DNA of 64,000 nucleotides from Alterinioella nitratireducens (GTDB lineage: Bacteria > Pseudomonadota > Alphaproteobacteria > Rhodobacterales > Rhodobacteraceae). The stretch is taken from NCBI RefSeq assembly GCF_013155465.1, contig NZ_JABJVX010000010.1, positions 1-64,000 on the forward strand, written 5' to 3'. A program made the position numbers and the translations under genes. The number at the start of each line of letters is the position of its first letter. The first letter of the stretch is position 1. Below are positions 42,623 to 50,385 of the stretch, one piece after another. Under the pieces are notes generated by a model, which saw nothing but the letters and a program-made list of their open reading frames with translations, made no database searches and was not told the DNA's origin.

Positions 42623-42645
42623 GACCTATCCTTTTGGATAGGTTG
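42623..42645. repeat. Palindrome shared with 33373-33395 (copy B)
   Basis: A perfect 7-bp inverted repeat CCTATCC-TTTT-GGATAGG with the same flanks (GA, then TTG) as copy A. It lies about 180 bp upstream of the small plus-strand ORF. Confidence 0.6.
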
Positions 42646-42826
42646 GAAAAGTGAAACTGCTGGCTTGCGCCGCAGGGGCCTTGCGTCCCCTCGCCAGACC
42701 GCGCGATTGCCAGTTGTGGCATTCCGGTCGCACTGTTTCCATCTGCGGCCCCCTCTGCCCCATCCTCGCCACATTCCGGCCCCAGGCTGATGCGCAGGCA
42801 GCAAGCAGTAAAACCGGAGCAAACCC

Positions 42827-42925
42827 ATGCCCAACCCGCAGCCCGCACCGAAACAGGCGCCCCGTTCCGCTGATCCCAAGAAGAAGGAACCGCCGGTCAC
42901 CTTCCGCGACTGGGCCAGCATCTGA
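42827..42925 (+). CDS. Possible 32-aa small protein
   Basis: An ATG with GGAG 8 nt upstream opens a 32-codon frame. It begins MPNPQPAPKQAPRSADPKKK, has a Pro/Lys-rich body, and ends in VTFRDWASI before TGA. The sharp change from a Pro/Lys-rich to an aromatic C-terminus looks like a real short protein. It sits 25 bp before the TfoX-like gene on the same strand, probably in one transcript. No family recognised. Confidence 0.45.
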   Translation: MPNPQPAPKQAPRSADPKKKEPPVTFRDWASI

Positions 42926-42950
42926 TAGGCTCGCGGGCGTTCCTTCCCGG

Positions 42951-43289
42951 ATGGATGCGATGCCCACCGACCTGACCGAGATCCGAAATATCGGCCCCGC
43001 CTTCGCCGAGGCGCTGATGCGCGCCGAGATCGCGGATGCCGAAACCCTGCGCGAGGTCGGGGCCGACACCGCCTATGCGCGGATGTTGAAGACCGGCACG
43101 CAACCGCATTTCATCGGGTATTATGTCCTGCACATGGCCTTGCAGGGACGCCCCTGGAACGATTGCAAGGGGGCCGAGAAGGCCGCGCTGCGCAAGCGTT
43201 TCGACGCGCTGAAAGCCGAGAGCTTCGACAAGGGCCGATCCGATTTCGAGAAGGTGCTGGATGAGATCGGCGTAATCGCGCGACGGTAG
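42951..43289 (+). CDS. TfoX C-terminal domain-like protein
   Basis: A 112-aa protein that is essentially one TfoX_C/helix-hairpin-helix-type domain. It shows LTEIRNIGPAFAEALMRAEIADAETLREVG, of which IRNIGPAFAEALMRAEI is the diagnostic helix pair; AYARMLKTG and KGAEKAALRKRFDALK follow. In the competence regulator TfoX this domain follows an N-terminal half that is absent here. Stand-alone copies are common and their role is unknown; DNA or protein binding is likely. The start could be 42951 (MDAMPTD) or 42960. It is convergent with ndk across tandem hairpins. Confidence 0.82.
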   Translation: MDAMPTDLTEIRNIGPAFAEALMRAEIADAETLREVGADTAYARMLKTGTQPHFIGYYVLHMALQGRPWNDCKGAEKAALRKRFDALKAESFDKGRSDFEKVLDEIGVIARR

Positions 43290-43320
43290 CCGGAAGAATT
43301 TTGCCACAAAATTCTTCCGG
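43290..43320. terminator. Bidirectional hairpin 1 between TfoX-like gene and ndk
   Basis: A perfect 14-bp stem (CCGGAAGAATTTTG / CAAAATTCTTCCGG) around the 3-nt loop CCA starts at the base after the TfoX-like stop codon. The AT-rich upper stem and position between convergent genes fit a terminator. Confidence 0.65.
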
Positions 43321-43352
43321 GCCGAAAAATCTTGTCCAAGATTTTTCCCGGC
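43321..43352. terminator. Bidirectional hairpin 2 between TfoX-like gene and ndk
   Basis: AAAAATCTTG and CAAGATTTTT (10 bp each) enclose TC, extended by GCCG/CGGC. It follows hairpin 1 directly. Reading from ndk it offers a stem with a T-rich side, suitable for ending that transcript. Confidence 0.6.
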
Positions 43353-43414
43353 GCGAAACGAAAACGGACCGCCCTCTTACCCAGGACGGTCCGCTTCCAT
43401 CATCGTTCGTCGTC

Positions 43415-43837
43415 TCAGCCGACCAGTTCGAGGCCCGAGAAGAAGAAGGCGATCTCGACCGCGGCGGTTTCCGGGGCGTCCGAGCCATGCACCGAATTCT
43501 CGCCGATCGACAGCGCGTACTCCTTGCGGATGGTGCCCTCGGCGGCCTCGGCGGGGTTGGTCGCGCCCATCACTTCGCGGTTCTTCGCAATCGCGTTCTC
43601 GCCTTCCAGCACCTGCACCACGATCGGCTCGGAGATCATGAACTCGCAAAGCTCGCCGAAGAACGGACGATCCTTGTGGACGCCATAGAATTCCTGCGCC
43701 TGCGCCAGGGTCATCTGGATGCGCTTGGAGGCGACGACGCGCAGGCCGGCCTCTTCGAACTTGGCGGTGATCTTGCCGGTCAGGTTGCGTTTGGTGGCAT
43801 CGGGTTTGATGATCGAGAAGGTGCGTTCCAGCGCCAT
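43415..43837 (-). CDS. ndk: Nucleoside-diphosphate kinase
   Basis: A 140-aa enzyme balancing NTP pools by phosphate transfer through a phospho-His. The N-terminus [15 protein letters not shown] and the active site [12 protein letters not shown] (catalytic His near residue 117) are textbook. Length is normal. The start at 43837 (MALERTF) has GGAG about 12 nt upstream; upstream in-frame codons are not conserved-looking. It diverges from the ABC-F gene, about 110 bp apart. Confidence 0.97.
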   Translation of the reverse strand: MALERTFSIIKPDATKRNLTGKITAKFEEAGLRVVASKRIQMTLAQAQEFYGVHKDRPFFGELCEFMISEPIVVQVLEGENAIAKNREVMGATNPAEAAEGTIRKEYALSIGENSVHGSDAPETAAVEIAFFFSGLELVG

Positions 43838-43945
43838 GGGGTCATGCTCCGCTAATTGGTTGGTTTGCGCGGCCCCTAGCATGGGGCCGCAGCCAAGAAA
43901 AGCCGCCAATTGACATGTCCCTACGCGCAGGTCACACCGCGCCCC

Positions 43946-45796
43946 ATGTTACGCATCGACGATATCTCCTATTCCGTCGCGGGCCGCCCGCTGATCGAGC
44001 ATGCCTCGGCCACCATCCCCGAGGGGCACAAGGTCGGCATCGTTGGGCGCAACGGCACCGGCAAGACGACGCTCTTTCGCCTGATCCGGGGGGAACTGGC
44101 GCTGGAGACGGGCGCCATCACCCTGCCCTCGCGCGCCCGCATCGGCGGTGTCGCGCAGGAAGTGCCGTCATCGCAGACCTCGTTGATCGACACCGTCCTG
44201 GCCGCCGATACCGAACGCGCCGAGTTGATGGCCGAGGCCGAGCGCACCACCGACCCCGCCCGCATCGCCGAGGTGCAGACGCGGCTGGCCGATATCGACG
44301 CCTGGTCGGCCGAAGCGCGCGCCGCCACCATCCTGCGCGGGCTTGGCTTCACGCCCGAGGAACAGTTGCAGCCCTGCGCCGATTTCTCCGGCGGCTGGCG
44401 GATGCGCGTGGCGCTGGCCGCCGTGCTTTTCTCGGCCCCCGATCTGCTGCTTCTGGACGAGCCGACCAACTACCTGGATCTCGAAGGCGCGCTGTGGCTG
44501 GAAAGCTATCTTGCGAAATATCCGCATACCGTGCTGGTGATCAGCCATGACCGGGGCCTTCTGAACCGCGCCGTGAACCACATCCTGCATCTGGAAGACC
44601 GCAAGCTGGCCCTCTACCAGGGCGGCTATGACACCTTCGCGCAGACCCGTGCCGCGCGGCTGGCCGTTGCCGCCGCCGATGCCAAGAAACAGGAAACCCG
44701 GCGCGCGCATCTGCAATCCTATGTCGACCGCTTCCGCTACAAGGCGTCCAAGGCCAAGCAGGCGCAATCCCGGCTGAAGATGCTGGAGAAGATGCAGCCG
44801 ATCTCCAGCCCCCAGGAACGCGCCTTCCGCGCCTTCACCTTCCCCGAGCCCGAGCAACTTTCGCCGCCCATCGTGCAACTGGACAGCGCCGCCGTTGGCT
44901 ATGGCGAGCGCGCGGTGCTGAGCCGGTTGAACCTGCGCATTGACCAGGACGACCGTATCGCCCTTCTGGGCCGCAACGGCGAGGGAAAATCCACCTTTTC
45001 CAAGCTTCTGGCCGACAAACTTGATGTGATGGACGGCAAGAAGACGCAAAGCGGCAAACTGCGCGTCGGCTATTTCGCGCAGCACCAGGTCGATGAGCTC
45101 TTCATCGACGAAACGCCGCTCGACCACCTGCGCCGCGCCCGGCCCGAGCATACGCCCGCCAAGCTGCGCGCCATCCTCGCCGGGTTCGGCCTTGGCGCGG
45201 ATCAGGCGGAAACCGTGGTGGCAAAACTTTCGGGCGGGCAGAAGGCGCGGCTCAGCCTGCTGCTCGCCACGCTCGACGCGCCGCATATGCTGATCCTGGA
45301 CGAGCCGACCAACCACCTCGACATCGAAAGCCGCGAGGCCCTGGTCGAGGCGCTGACCGCCTATACCGGCGCGGTGATCCTGGTCAGCCACGACATGCAC
45401 CTTCTCAGCATGGTGGCCGACCGGCTGTGGCTGGTGAAGGATGGCCGGGTGACGCCCTATGAGGATGATCTGGAAAGCTATCGCCAGTTGCTGCTGACCG
45501 GCGATGCCGCGCCGAAATCGAAGAAACAGGCCGCGCCCAGGCCCAAGCGCCCGTCGCGCGACCAGTTGCTGGAGCTGCGCGCCGAGCTGCGCAAATGCGA
45601 GGCACGGGTCGAGAAGATCACCGAGATGCGCGAGAAGCTGTCGCGGAAACTGGCCGATCCGGGCCTTTATGACGAGGCGAATGCGGGCGATCTGGCGGTC
45701 TGGCAGAAGAAGTTCAACGAGGTCGAGGACGGTCTGGAACGTGCCGAGGCGCTGTGGCTGAAGGCCATCGAGCGGCTGGAGGCGGCGGAAGCATGA
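43946..45796 (+). CDS. ABC-F family ATPase (Uup/YheS-like)
   Basis: A 616-aa soluble protein with two ABC ATPase domains and no membrane part, acting on ribosomes or related RNA in translation. Domain 1 has Walker [11 protein letters not shown] and an atypical signature FSGGWRMR, then [13 protein letters not shown]. The P-site tRNA interaction linker is about 240-300 ([17 protein letters not shown]). Domain 2 has [21 protein letters not shown] and [13 protein letters not shown]. The C-terminal coiled coil (about 540-615) is typical of Uup/YheS. The start at 43946 ([10 protein letters not shown]) is the family N-terminus. It is joined to marC by an ATGA overlap. Confidence 0.92.
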   Translation: MLRIDDISYSVAGRPLIEHASATIPEGHKVGIVGRNGTGKTTLFRLIRGELALETGAITLPSRARIGGVAQEVPSSQTSLIDTVLAADTERAELMAEAERTTDPARIAEVQTRLADIDAWSAEARAATILRGLGFTPEEQLQPCADFSGGWRMRVALAAVLFSAPDLLLLDEPTNYLDLEGALWLESYLAKYPHTVLVISHDRGLLNRAVNHILHLEDRKLALYQGGYDTFAQTRAARLAVAAADAKKQETRRAHLQSYVDRFRYKASKAKQAQSRLKMLEKMQPISSPQERAFRAFTFPEPEQLSPPIVQLDSAAVGYGERAVLSRLNLRIDQDDRIALLGRNGEGKSTFSKLLADKLDVMDGKKTQSGKLRVGYFAQHQVDELFIDETPLDHLRRARPEHTPAKLRAILAGFGLGADQAETVVAKLSGGQKARLSLLLATLDAPHMLILDEPTNHLDIESREALVEALTAYTGAVILVSHDMHLLSMVADRLWLVKDGRVTPYEDDLESYRQLLLTGDAAPKSKKQAAPRPKRPSRDQLLELRAELRKCEARVEKITEMREKLSRKLADPGLYDEANAGDLAVWQKKFNEVEDGLERAEALWLKAIERLEAAEA

Positions 45797-46413
45797 GCAC
45801 CTCGGAGCTGATCACCGTCTTCGTCTCGCTTCTGGTCATCATCGACCCGGTGGCGCTGGCCCCCCTCTTCATCGCGCTGACCAAGGGGCAGAGCGCGCGA
45901 CGGCGGCGCATCGTCGGCCTGCGCGCCTGTGTCGTGGCCTTCGGGCTTCTGACCGTGTTCGGGCTGGCGGGCGACGAGTTGCTGGCCTTTCTCGGCATCT
46001 CCATGCCCGCCTTCCGCATCGCGGGCGGCTTGCTTTTGTTCCTCACCGCGCTGGACATGCTCTTCGAGCGGCGCACCCAGCGCCGCCAGGGCCAGGCCGA
46101 TGAGGCGGATGAGCATGACGACCCCTCCGTCTTTCCACTGGCCATCCCGCTTCTGGCAGGCCCCGGCGCGATTGCCACCATGATCTTGCTGGCGGGCGCG
46201 GACGGGATCGCGGCGACGGATGTGCTGGCCATCCACCTGGTGATGTTCGTGGTTCTGGTCCTGGTCTTCATCTCGTTCCTGCTGGCACCGACGATGGAAC
46301 GTCTGCTTGGCCCCGTCGGCATCAACGTGGTCACGCGCATCCTCGGCATGTTGCTGGCGGCGCTGTCGGTGCAGTTCGTGATCGACGGAATCTTGCAAAT
46401 GCAGGTGATATGA
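45793..46413 (+). CDS. MarC-family integral membrane protein
   Basis: A 206-aa membrane protein with six predicted helices. Motifs of the MarC family are visible: LVIIDPVALAPLFIALT in helix 1 and PLAIPLLAGPGAIATMI in helix 4. A His/Asp-rich loop (EADEHDDPSVF) lies between helices 3 and 4. The family's transport function remains unproven; the early link to multiple antibiotic resistance was not confirmed. The start at 45793 overlaps the ABC-F stop by 4 bp. Some relatives are called NAAT transporters. Confidence 0.88.
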   Translation: MSTSELITVFVSLLVIIDPVALAPLFIALTKGQSARRRRIVGLRACVVAFGLLTVFGLAGDELLAFLGISMPAFRIAGGLLLFLTALDMLFERRTQRRQGQADEADEHDDPSVFPLAIPLLAGPGAIATMILLAGADGIAATDVLAIHLVMFVVLVLVFISFLLAPTMERLLGPVGINVVTRILGMLLAALSVQFVIDGILQMQVI

Positions 46414-46467
46414 AGGGATAAATGCCCTATATGAGGGGCTGACCCTTTCGCGACGTTACAGGCCCCC

Positions 46468-47049
46468 ATGGAAAAAGCCGAAATTGCCTCGCTCATCTAT
46501 CTCGGCCTCCTGGCGATCGCGCTCCTTGGCTCGCTGGTGTCGTATAATCGGCACCAGATCGGACGGGTGGCGCAATATGCCCTGATCTGGGGCTTCATCT
46601 TCGTCGGCGCCATCGCCTCGGTCGGGCTGTGGCCGGAATTGCGCAATTCGCTGGTGCCGCAGCAATCGGTGGTCACGGGCACGGGTGAGGTCGTGGTGCC
46701 GCGCGCCTATGACGGGCATTATTACCTGACGCTCGACCTGAACGGCGTGCCGACCCGTTTCGTGATCGACACCGGCGCCAGCGAAGTTGTGCTGACACCG
46801 CAGGATGCGGGCCGGGCCGGGATCGACGTCGCGGGCCTGAACTACAACAGCCGCGCGATGACGGCGAACGGCATGGTGCAGACCGCCAGCATCCGGCTGG
46901 ACCGCGTGGTATTGGGCGATATCGAGGATCGCCAGGTTCCGGCGGTCGTCAATGGCGCGCCGATGCAGGAGAGCCTGCTTGGCATGTCCTATCTCAACCG
47001 GTTCGACCGGATCGCGATCGAGGACGGGCAGATGGTGCTGTCGCGCTGA
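46468..47049 (+). CDS. Membrane-anchored retropepsin-like aspartic protease (TIGR02281 type)
   Basis: A 193-aa protein with two N-terminal membrane helices (about 7-25 and 37-57) and a periplasmic single-domain aspartic protease (about 75-193). The active-site loop is FVIDTGASEVVLT (Asp near residue 100), and the second hydrophobic-Gly motif is LLGMSYLNRF. Being single-domain, it must act as a dimer, as retropepsins do. The alphaproteobacterial relative PerP degrades polarity factor PodJ in Caulobacter, but the target here is unknown. It is convergent with holC, with a dispersed repeat between them. Confidence 0.85.
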   Translation: MEKAEIASLIYLGLLAIALLGSLVSYNRHQIGRVAQYALIWGFIFVGAIASVGLWPELRNSLVPQQSVVTGTGEVVVPRAYDGHYYLTLDLNGVPTRFVIDTGASEVVLTPQDAGRAGIDVAGLNYNSRAMTANGMVQTASIRLDRVVLGDIEDRQVPAVVNGAPMQESLLGMSYLNRFDRIAIEDGQMVLSR

Positions 47050-47086
47050 CGCCTTGGACGGGCCGCTGTGGGGCCGAGGTCATGCA

Positions 47087-47137
47087 GCGAGGGGCCAGCC
47101 CCTCGCGCTCCCCGGGATATTTGCAGAACAAAGAAGG
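47087..47137 (+). repeat. Dispersed intergenic hairpin-tail repeat, copy 3
   Basis: GCGAGGGGC-CA-GCCCCTCGC, then CTCCCCGGGATATTTGCAG and AACAAAGAAGGA. It lies between the convergent protease and holC genes, where it may serve both as terminator. Confidence 0.75.
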
Positions 47138-47174
47138 ACAATTTTAGTCGAATTTTCAGTGTATTGCATGGTTG

Positions 47175-47642
47175 TCAGGATGCCGGTTTCTCGTGTTCCT
47201 TGCGCCATTGGCCGGAGGCTTCCGACCAGTATTGCGCGCCGCATCCGGCCCCGGTCAGGGCCTTCCATTGACCGCGCGCCTGGGTCAGTGCCGCCTCGTC
47301 ATTGCCGTCGAAGAGGATGCAGACCCGCGCCTGTGCCCGCACCTCCTCTGCGCTGATCTCGGCCCCCTCCAGCGCGATCACGCAATCGGCGCGGTTGGGG
47401 GCGTCCGGCCCGGTGGTCAGCAGGACGGGCTGCATCGCGTCATGCTGGCCGCCCGCCCTGCCATGCGGCAGGAACCCATCCTCGGGCCGCAGCCAGAGAA
47501 GGTCGTCGAGCCGCGCGAGCAGTCCTTGCGAGCGCGCCCGCACCGCCACGCGCCAGCCCGCCGCCAGCGATTTTACCGCCAGCGCCTGCACCGTGGCCTC
47601 GGGGGCCGAGCGCGTCAGGTGGTAGAAATAGGCCTCACCCAT
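47175..47642 (-). CDS. holC: DNA polymerase III chi subunit
   Basis: A 155-aa subunit of the polymerase III clamp-loader that contacts SSB. The family pattern is clear: FYHLTRSAPEATVQALAVKSLAAGWRV (short diagnostic part YHLTRSAPEATV), then LLWLRPEDGFLPHG, and QPVLLTT followed by VCILFDGNDEAAL. The C-terminus is enriched in basic residues. The start at 47642 (MGEAYFYHLT) overlaps the pepA 3' end by 8 bp. The pepA-holC order is widely conserved in proteobacteria. Confidence 0.93.
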   Translation of the reverse strand: MGEAYFYHLTRSAPEATVQALAVKSLAAGWRVAVRARSQGLLARLDDLLWLRPEDGFLPHGRAGGQHDAMQPVLLTTGPDAPNRADCVIALEGAEISAEEVRAQARVCILFDGNDEAALTQARGQWKALTGAGCGAQYWSEASGQWRKEHEKPAS

Positions 47643-49119
47643 CCGCTGCCGGGTCCGCCTCATACCCGTCGCGCACCAGCCGGTCGAGCGCCAGCACGCC
47701 CCACCCGGTCGCGCCCTTCGGCGCCAGCGCGGTGTCGGATTTGACGTGGGCGACACCGGCGATGTCGAGGTGGATCCAGGGGCAATCCTCCTTGATGAAG
47801 CGTTGCAGGAACTGCGCCGCGGTGATCGAGCCCGCGGGCCGCCCGCCGGTATTCTTCATGTCGGCGATGTCGGATTTGATCAGCTTGTCATAGGCCTTGC
47901 CAAGCGGCAGCCGCCAGGCGCCTTCCTCCTCGGCGCGTGCCGCCCGCAGGAAGCTGTTGGCAAACCCGTTGTCATTCGAGAAGACCCCGGCGTTTTCATG
48001 GCCCAGCCCGATGATGATCGCGCCGGTCAGGGTGGCGAGGTCGATGACGCCCGCGGGGCGGAAACGCTCCTGCGCGTACCACAGCACATCGGCCAGCACG
48101 AGGCGGCCCTCGGCGTCGGTGTTGATCACCTCGATCGTGTCGCCCTTCATCGAACGCACCACGTCGCCGGGGCGCTGCGCGCGGCCATCGGGCATGTTCT
48201 CGACCAGCCCCACCAGCCCCACGACATTGGCCTTGGCCTTGCGCAGCGCCAGCGTCCGCATCACGCCCGAGACCACGCCCGCACCGCCCATATCCATCGT
48301 CATGTCTTCCATGCCGGCCGCCGGTTTCAGACTGATCCCGCCGGTGTCGAACACCACGCCTTTGCCAACGAGGGCCAGGGGCGCCTCGTCGCCACCGCCG
48401 GTCCATTCCATCACGACAACCTTGGAGGGGCTTTCCGAGCCCTGCCCCACCCCCAGAAGCGCGCCCATGCCGAGATCGGTCAACTTGTCCTCCTCCAGCA
48501 CCTCGACCTTGAGGCCGAGATCGCGCATCGCCTCCAGCCGGTCGGCAAATTCCTGGGTGGTCAGCACGTTGGCGGGTTCGCTGACGAGGTCGCGGGTGAA
48601 AAACACACCCTCGGCGCGGGCGCGGATGCTGGCCAGCGCCTGCTCCTGCTCCTCGGGCTTGTTGACCATGAAACGCGCGTCCTGGATCGCGTCACGTTCC
48701 TCGGTCTGGTGGGTGGTGAAGGCGTAGCCGCGCAGGATCAGGCCAAGCGCCAGCTCGTCCAGCCTGCCCTGGTTGGAGGCCGCAAGGGTCAGCGCGGCGT
48801 CGCCCTTGAACCTGGCCAGCTCCGCGCCCGCCTTGCGCGCCTCGTCCAGCTTGGGGCGGCGGTCGAGCTTGACCACGCTCAGCGCCTCGGCGGCGAGCCC
48901 CACGGGAAAGCCGATCACGAAGCCTTCGCCGGGTTTCATCTTCTCCCATTTCTTCGATTCGGTCAGGCGCGCCACCGCGCCCTTGGTCAACCGGTTCACC
49001 CGGCGCGCGGGCTGGTCCATCTTGCCATCGGGCGTCACCACGATGGCCAGCTTGCCTTCCGCGCCCGCCAGCGCGTCGAGATCGGTCGTGGTCAGGGTCA
49101 GCGAGATCGGTTTGGTCAT
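47635..49119 (-). CDS. pepA: Leucyl aminopeptidase (cytosol aminopeptidase)
   Basis: A 494-aa di-metal M17 peptidase that releases N-terminal residues from peptides in the cytosol. The N-terminal domain (1-170) is followed by the catalytic domain. Metal and active-site motifs are visible: VGKGVVFDTGGISLKP (Lys and Asp ligands), MDMGGAG, and the PROSITE signature NTDAEGRLVLAD (Asp and Glu ligands, catalytic Arg). It is oriented away from lptF across a 147-bp divergent region with a 14-bp palindrome. It is followed by holC with overlap. Confidence 0.95.
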   Translation of the reverse strand: MTKPISLTLTTTDLDALAGAEGKLAIVVTPDGKMDQPARRVNRLTKGAVARLTESKKWEKMKPGEGFVIGFPVGLAAEALSVVKLDRRPKLDEARKAGAELARFKGDAALTLAASNQGRLDELALGLILRGYAFTTHQTEERDAIQDARFMVNKPEEQEQALASIRARAEGVFFTRDLVSEPANVLTTQEFADRLEAMRDLGLKVEVLEEDKLTDLGMGALLGVGQGSESPSKVVVMEWTGGGDEAPLALVGKGVVFDTGGISLKPAAGMEDMTMDMGGAGVVSGVMRTLALRKAKANVVGLVGLVENMPDGRAQRPGDVVRSMKGDTIEVINTDAEGRLVLADVLWYAQERFRPAGVIDLATLTGAIIIGLGHENAGVFSNDNGFANSFLRAARAEEEGAWRLPLGKAYDKLIKSDIADMKNTGGRPAGSITAAQFLQRFIKEDCPWIHLDIAGVAHVKSDTALAPKGATGWGVLALDRLVRDGYEADPAADG

Positions 49120-49156
49120 GGCTTGCCTCTTGCGGGGAATCTGGATTTGTCCGGGA

Positions 49157-49170
49157 CACTAGGCCTAGTG
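49157..49170. promoter_or_regulatory. 14-bp palindrome between pepA and lptF
   Basis: CACTAGGCCTAGTG is a perfect palindrome, 38 bp upstream of the pepA start and about 97 bp upstream of lptF. CTAG is rare in such genomes, which makes two adjacent copies notable. It could be an operator. Confidence 0.4.
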
Positions 49171-49266
49171 GAACGCCTTGGCCAGATATGCCTGTCCTTG
49201 TGGCGGCGATTGGACTAAAACCGGCTTGAAGGCAATCTGTTAACAAGCAGTCGAGAGGGCAGCATC

Positions 49267-50385
49267 GTGGGGCGCTATGACCGGTATATCCTGTCGCAGC
49301 TTCTGGTGCTGTTCAGCTTCTTCTCCATCGTCCTGGTCTCGGTCTATTGGGTCAACCGCGCCGTCGGCCTGTTCGACACGCTGATCTCGGACGGGCAGAA
49401 CCTGCGGGTTTTCCTTGAATTTTCGGCTCTTTCCCTGCCGCAGATCATCCTGCTTGTGCTGCCCGTCTCGGCCTTCGTGGCGGCGATCTATGTCACCAAC
49501 CGGATGATCGGCGACAGCGAGCTGGTCGTCATGCAGACGGCGGGCTGTTCGGCGCTGCGCCTCCTGCGTCCGGTCTGGGTGTTCGGAATCATCGCGGGGC
49601 TCCTCATCGCGATTCTGGCGCATCTGCTGGTGCCCGCCGCCCGCGCGCAGCTGATGGAGCGCAGCTACGAGGTCAGCCGCGACATGACCGGCCGGTTTCT
49701 GCGCGAGGGGCAGTTCATCCACCCCACCGACGGCATCACCGTCTATATCCGCGCCATCACCGAATTGGGCGAGTTTCGTGACGTCTTCCTGCAGGACCGT
49801 TCGGCCCCGGATGTGGAGACGACCTATACCGCCCGGCGCGCGCTGCTGGTCTCGACCGAGGACGGCCCCCGGCTGGTCATGTTCGACGGCATCGCGCAGA
49901 ATGTGGACCGCGCGAGCCAGCGCCTTTCGACCGTCGAGTTCGAGGATTTCACCTATGATATCGCCGGGCTGATCGAGGCCCCCACGGGCCGCATCCTGTC
50001 GATCCGCGAGATGTCGACGCCCGCGCTTCTGCTGGCCCCGCGCGCGGTCGCCGAGGCGCAAGGGTCAACGCTTGCCGCCTTCCGCTTTGCGGGCCATGAC
50101 CGGATCGCACGCAGCCTGTTCGTGATCTTCGTGCCGGTGATCGCGGCGGCGACATTGATGTTGGGGGCGTTCTCGCGCTTTGGCATCTGGCCGCAGATAT
50201 TGCTGGCGGTCGCGCTGATCGTGCCGCTGCAAATGTCCTGGAACGCCGCCGAGGCGATCGGCTCGCGGCAGGAGGGCATGGCGCATCTGGCCTATCTGCA
50301 ACCGGCGCTGGCGGCGGCGGTGGCCGCCCTCATGGTGACGCTGTCGATGCGGGGATCGCGCAGGCGCGGGGGGGCGGCGGCATGA
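49267..50385 (+). CDS. lptF: LPS export ABC transporter permease LptF
   Basis: A 372-aa inner-membrane permease that, with LptG and the LptB ATPase, extracts lipopolysaccharide from the membrane. Helices occur near 10-35, 55-75 and 100-120, with three more at about 280-360. A large periplasmic beta-jellyroll lies between. The YjgP/YjgQ family pattern is visible as YDRYILSQLLVLFSFFSIVL and SELVVMQTAGCSALRL. The start is GTG with AGAGGG upstream. It overlaps lptG by 4 bp. As the first gene it marks the start of the envelope operon. Confidence 0.94.
   Translation: MGRYDRYILSQLLVLFSFFSIVLVSVYWVNRAVGLFDTLISDGQNLRVFLEFSALSLPQIILLVLPVSAFVAAIYVTNRMIGDSELVVMQTAGCSALRLLRPVWVFGIIAGLLIAILAHLLVPAARAQLMERSYEVSRDMTGRFLREGQFIHPTDGITVYIRAITELGEFRDVFLQDRSAPDVETTYTARRALLVSTEDGPRLVMFDGIAQNVDRASQRLSTVEFEDFTYDIAGLIEAPTGRILSIREMSTPALLLAPRAVAEAQGSTLAAFRFAGHDRIARSLFVIFVPVIAAATLMLGAFSRFGIWPQILLAVALIVPLQMSWNAAEAIGSRQEGMAHLAYLQPALAAAVAALMVTLSMRGSRRRGGAAA

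Larger units (their letters stand above)
41888..42826. other. Large intergenic region between RTX-Hint and TfoX genes
   Basis: About 940 bp without a convincing gene. It is less GC-rich than its surroundings and must hold the RTX operon promoter. Notable sites are TTAACCA at 42343, a perfect DnaA-box sequence TTATCCACA at 42387-42395, and the palindrome CCTATCC-TTTT-GGATAGG at 42625-42642. Open frames on both strands have non-protein composition. Confidence 0.5.
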
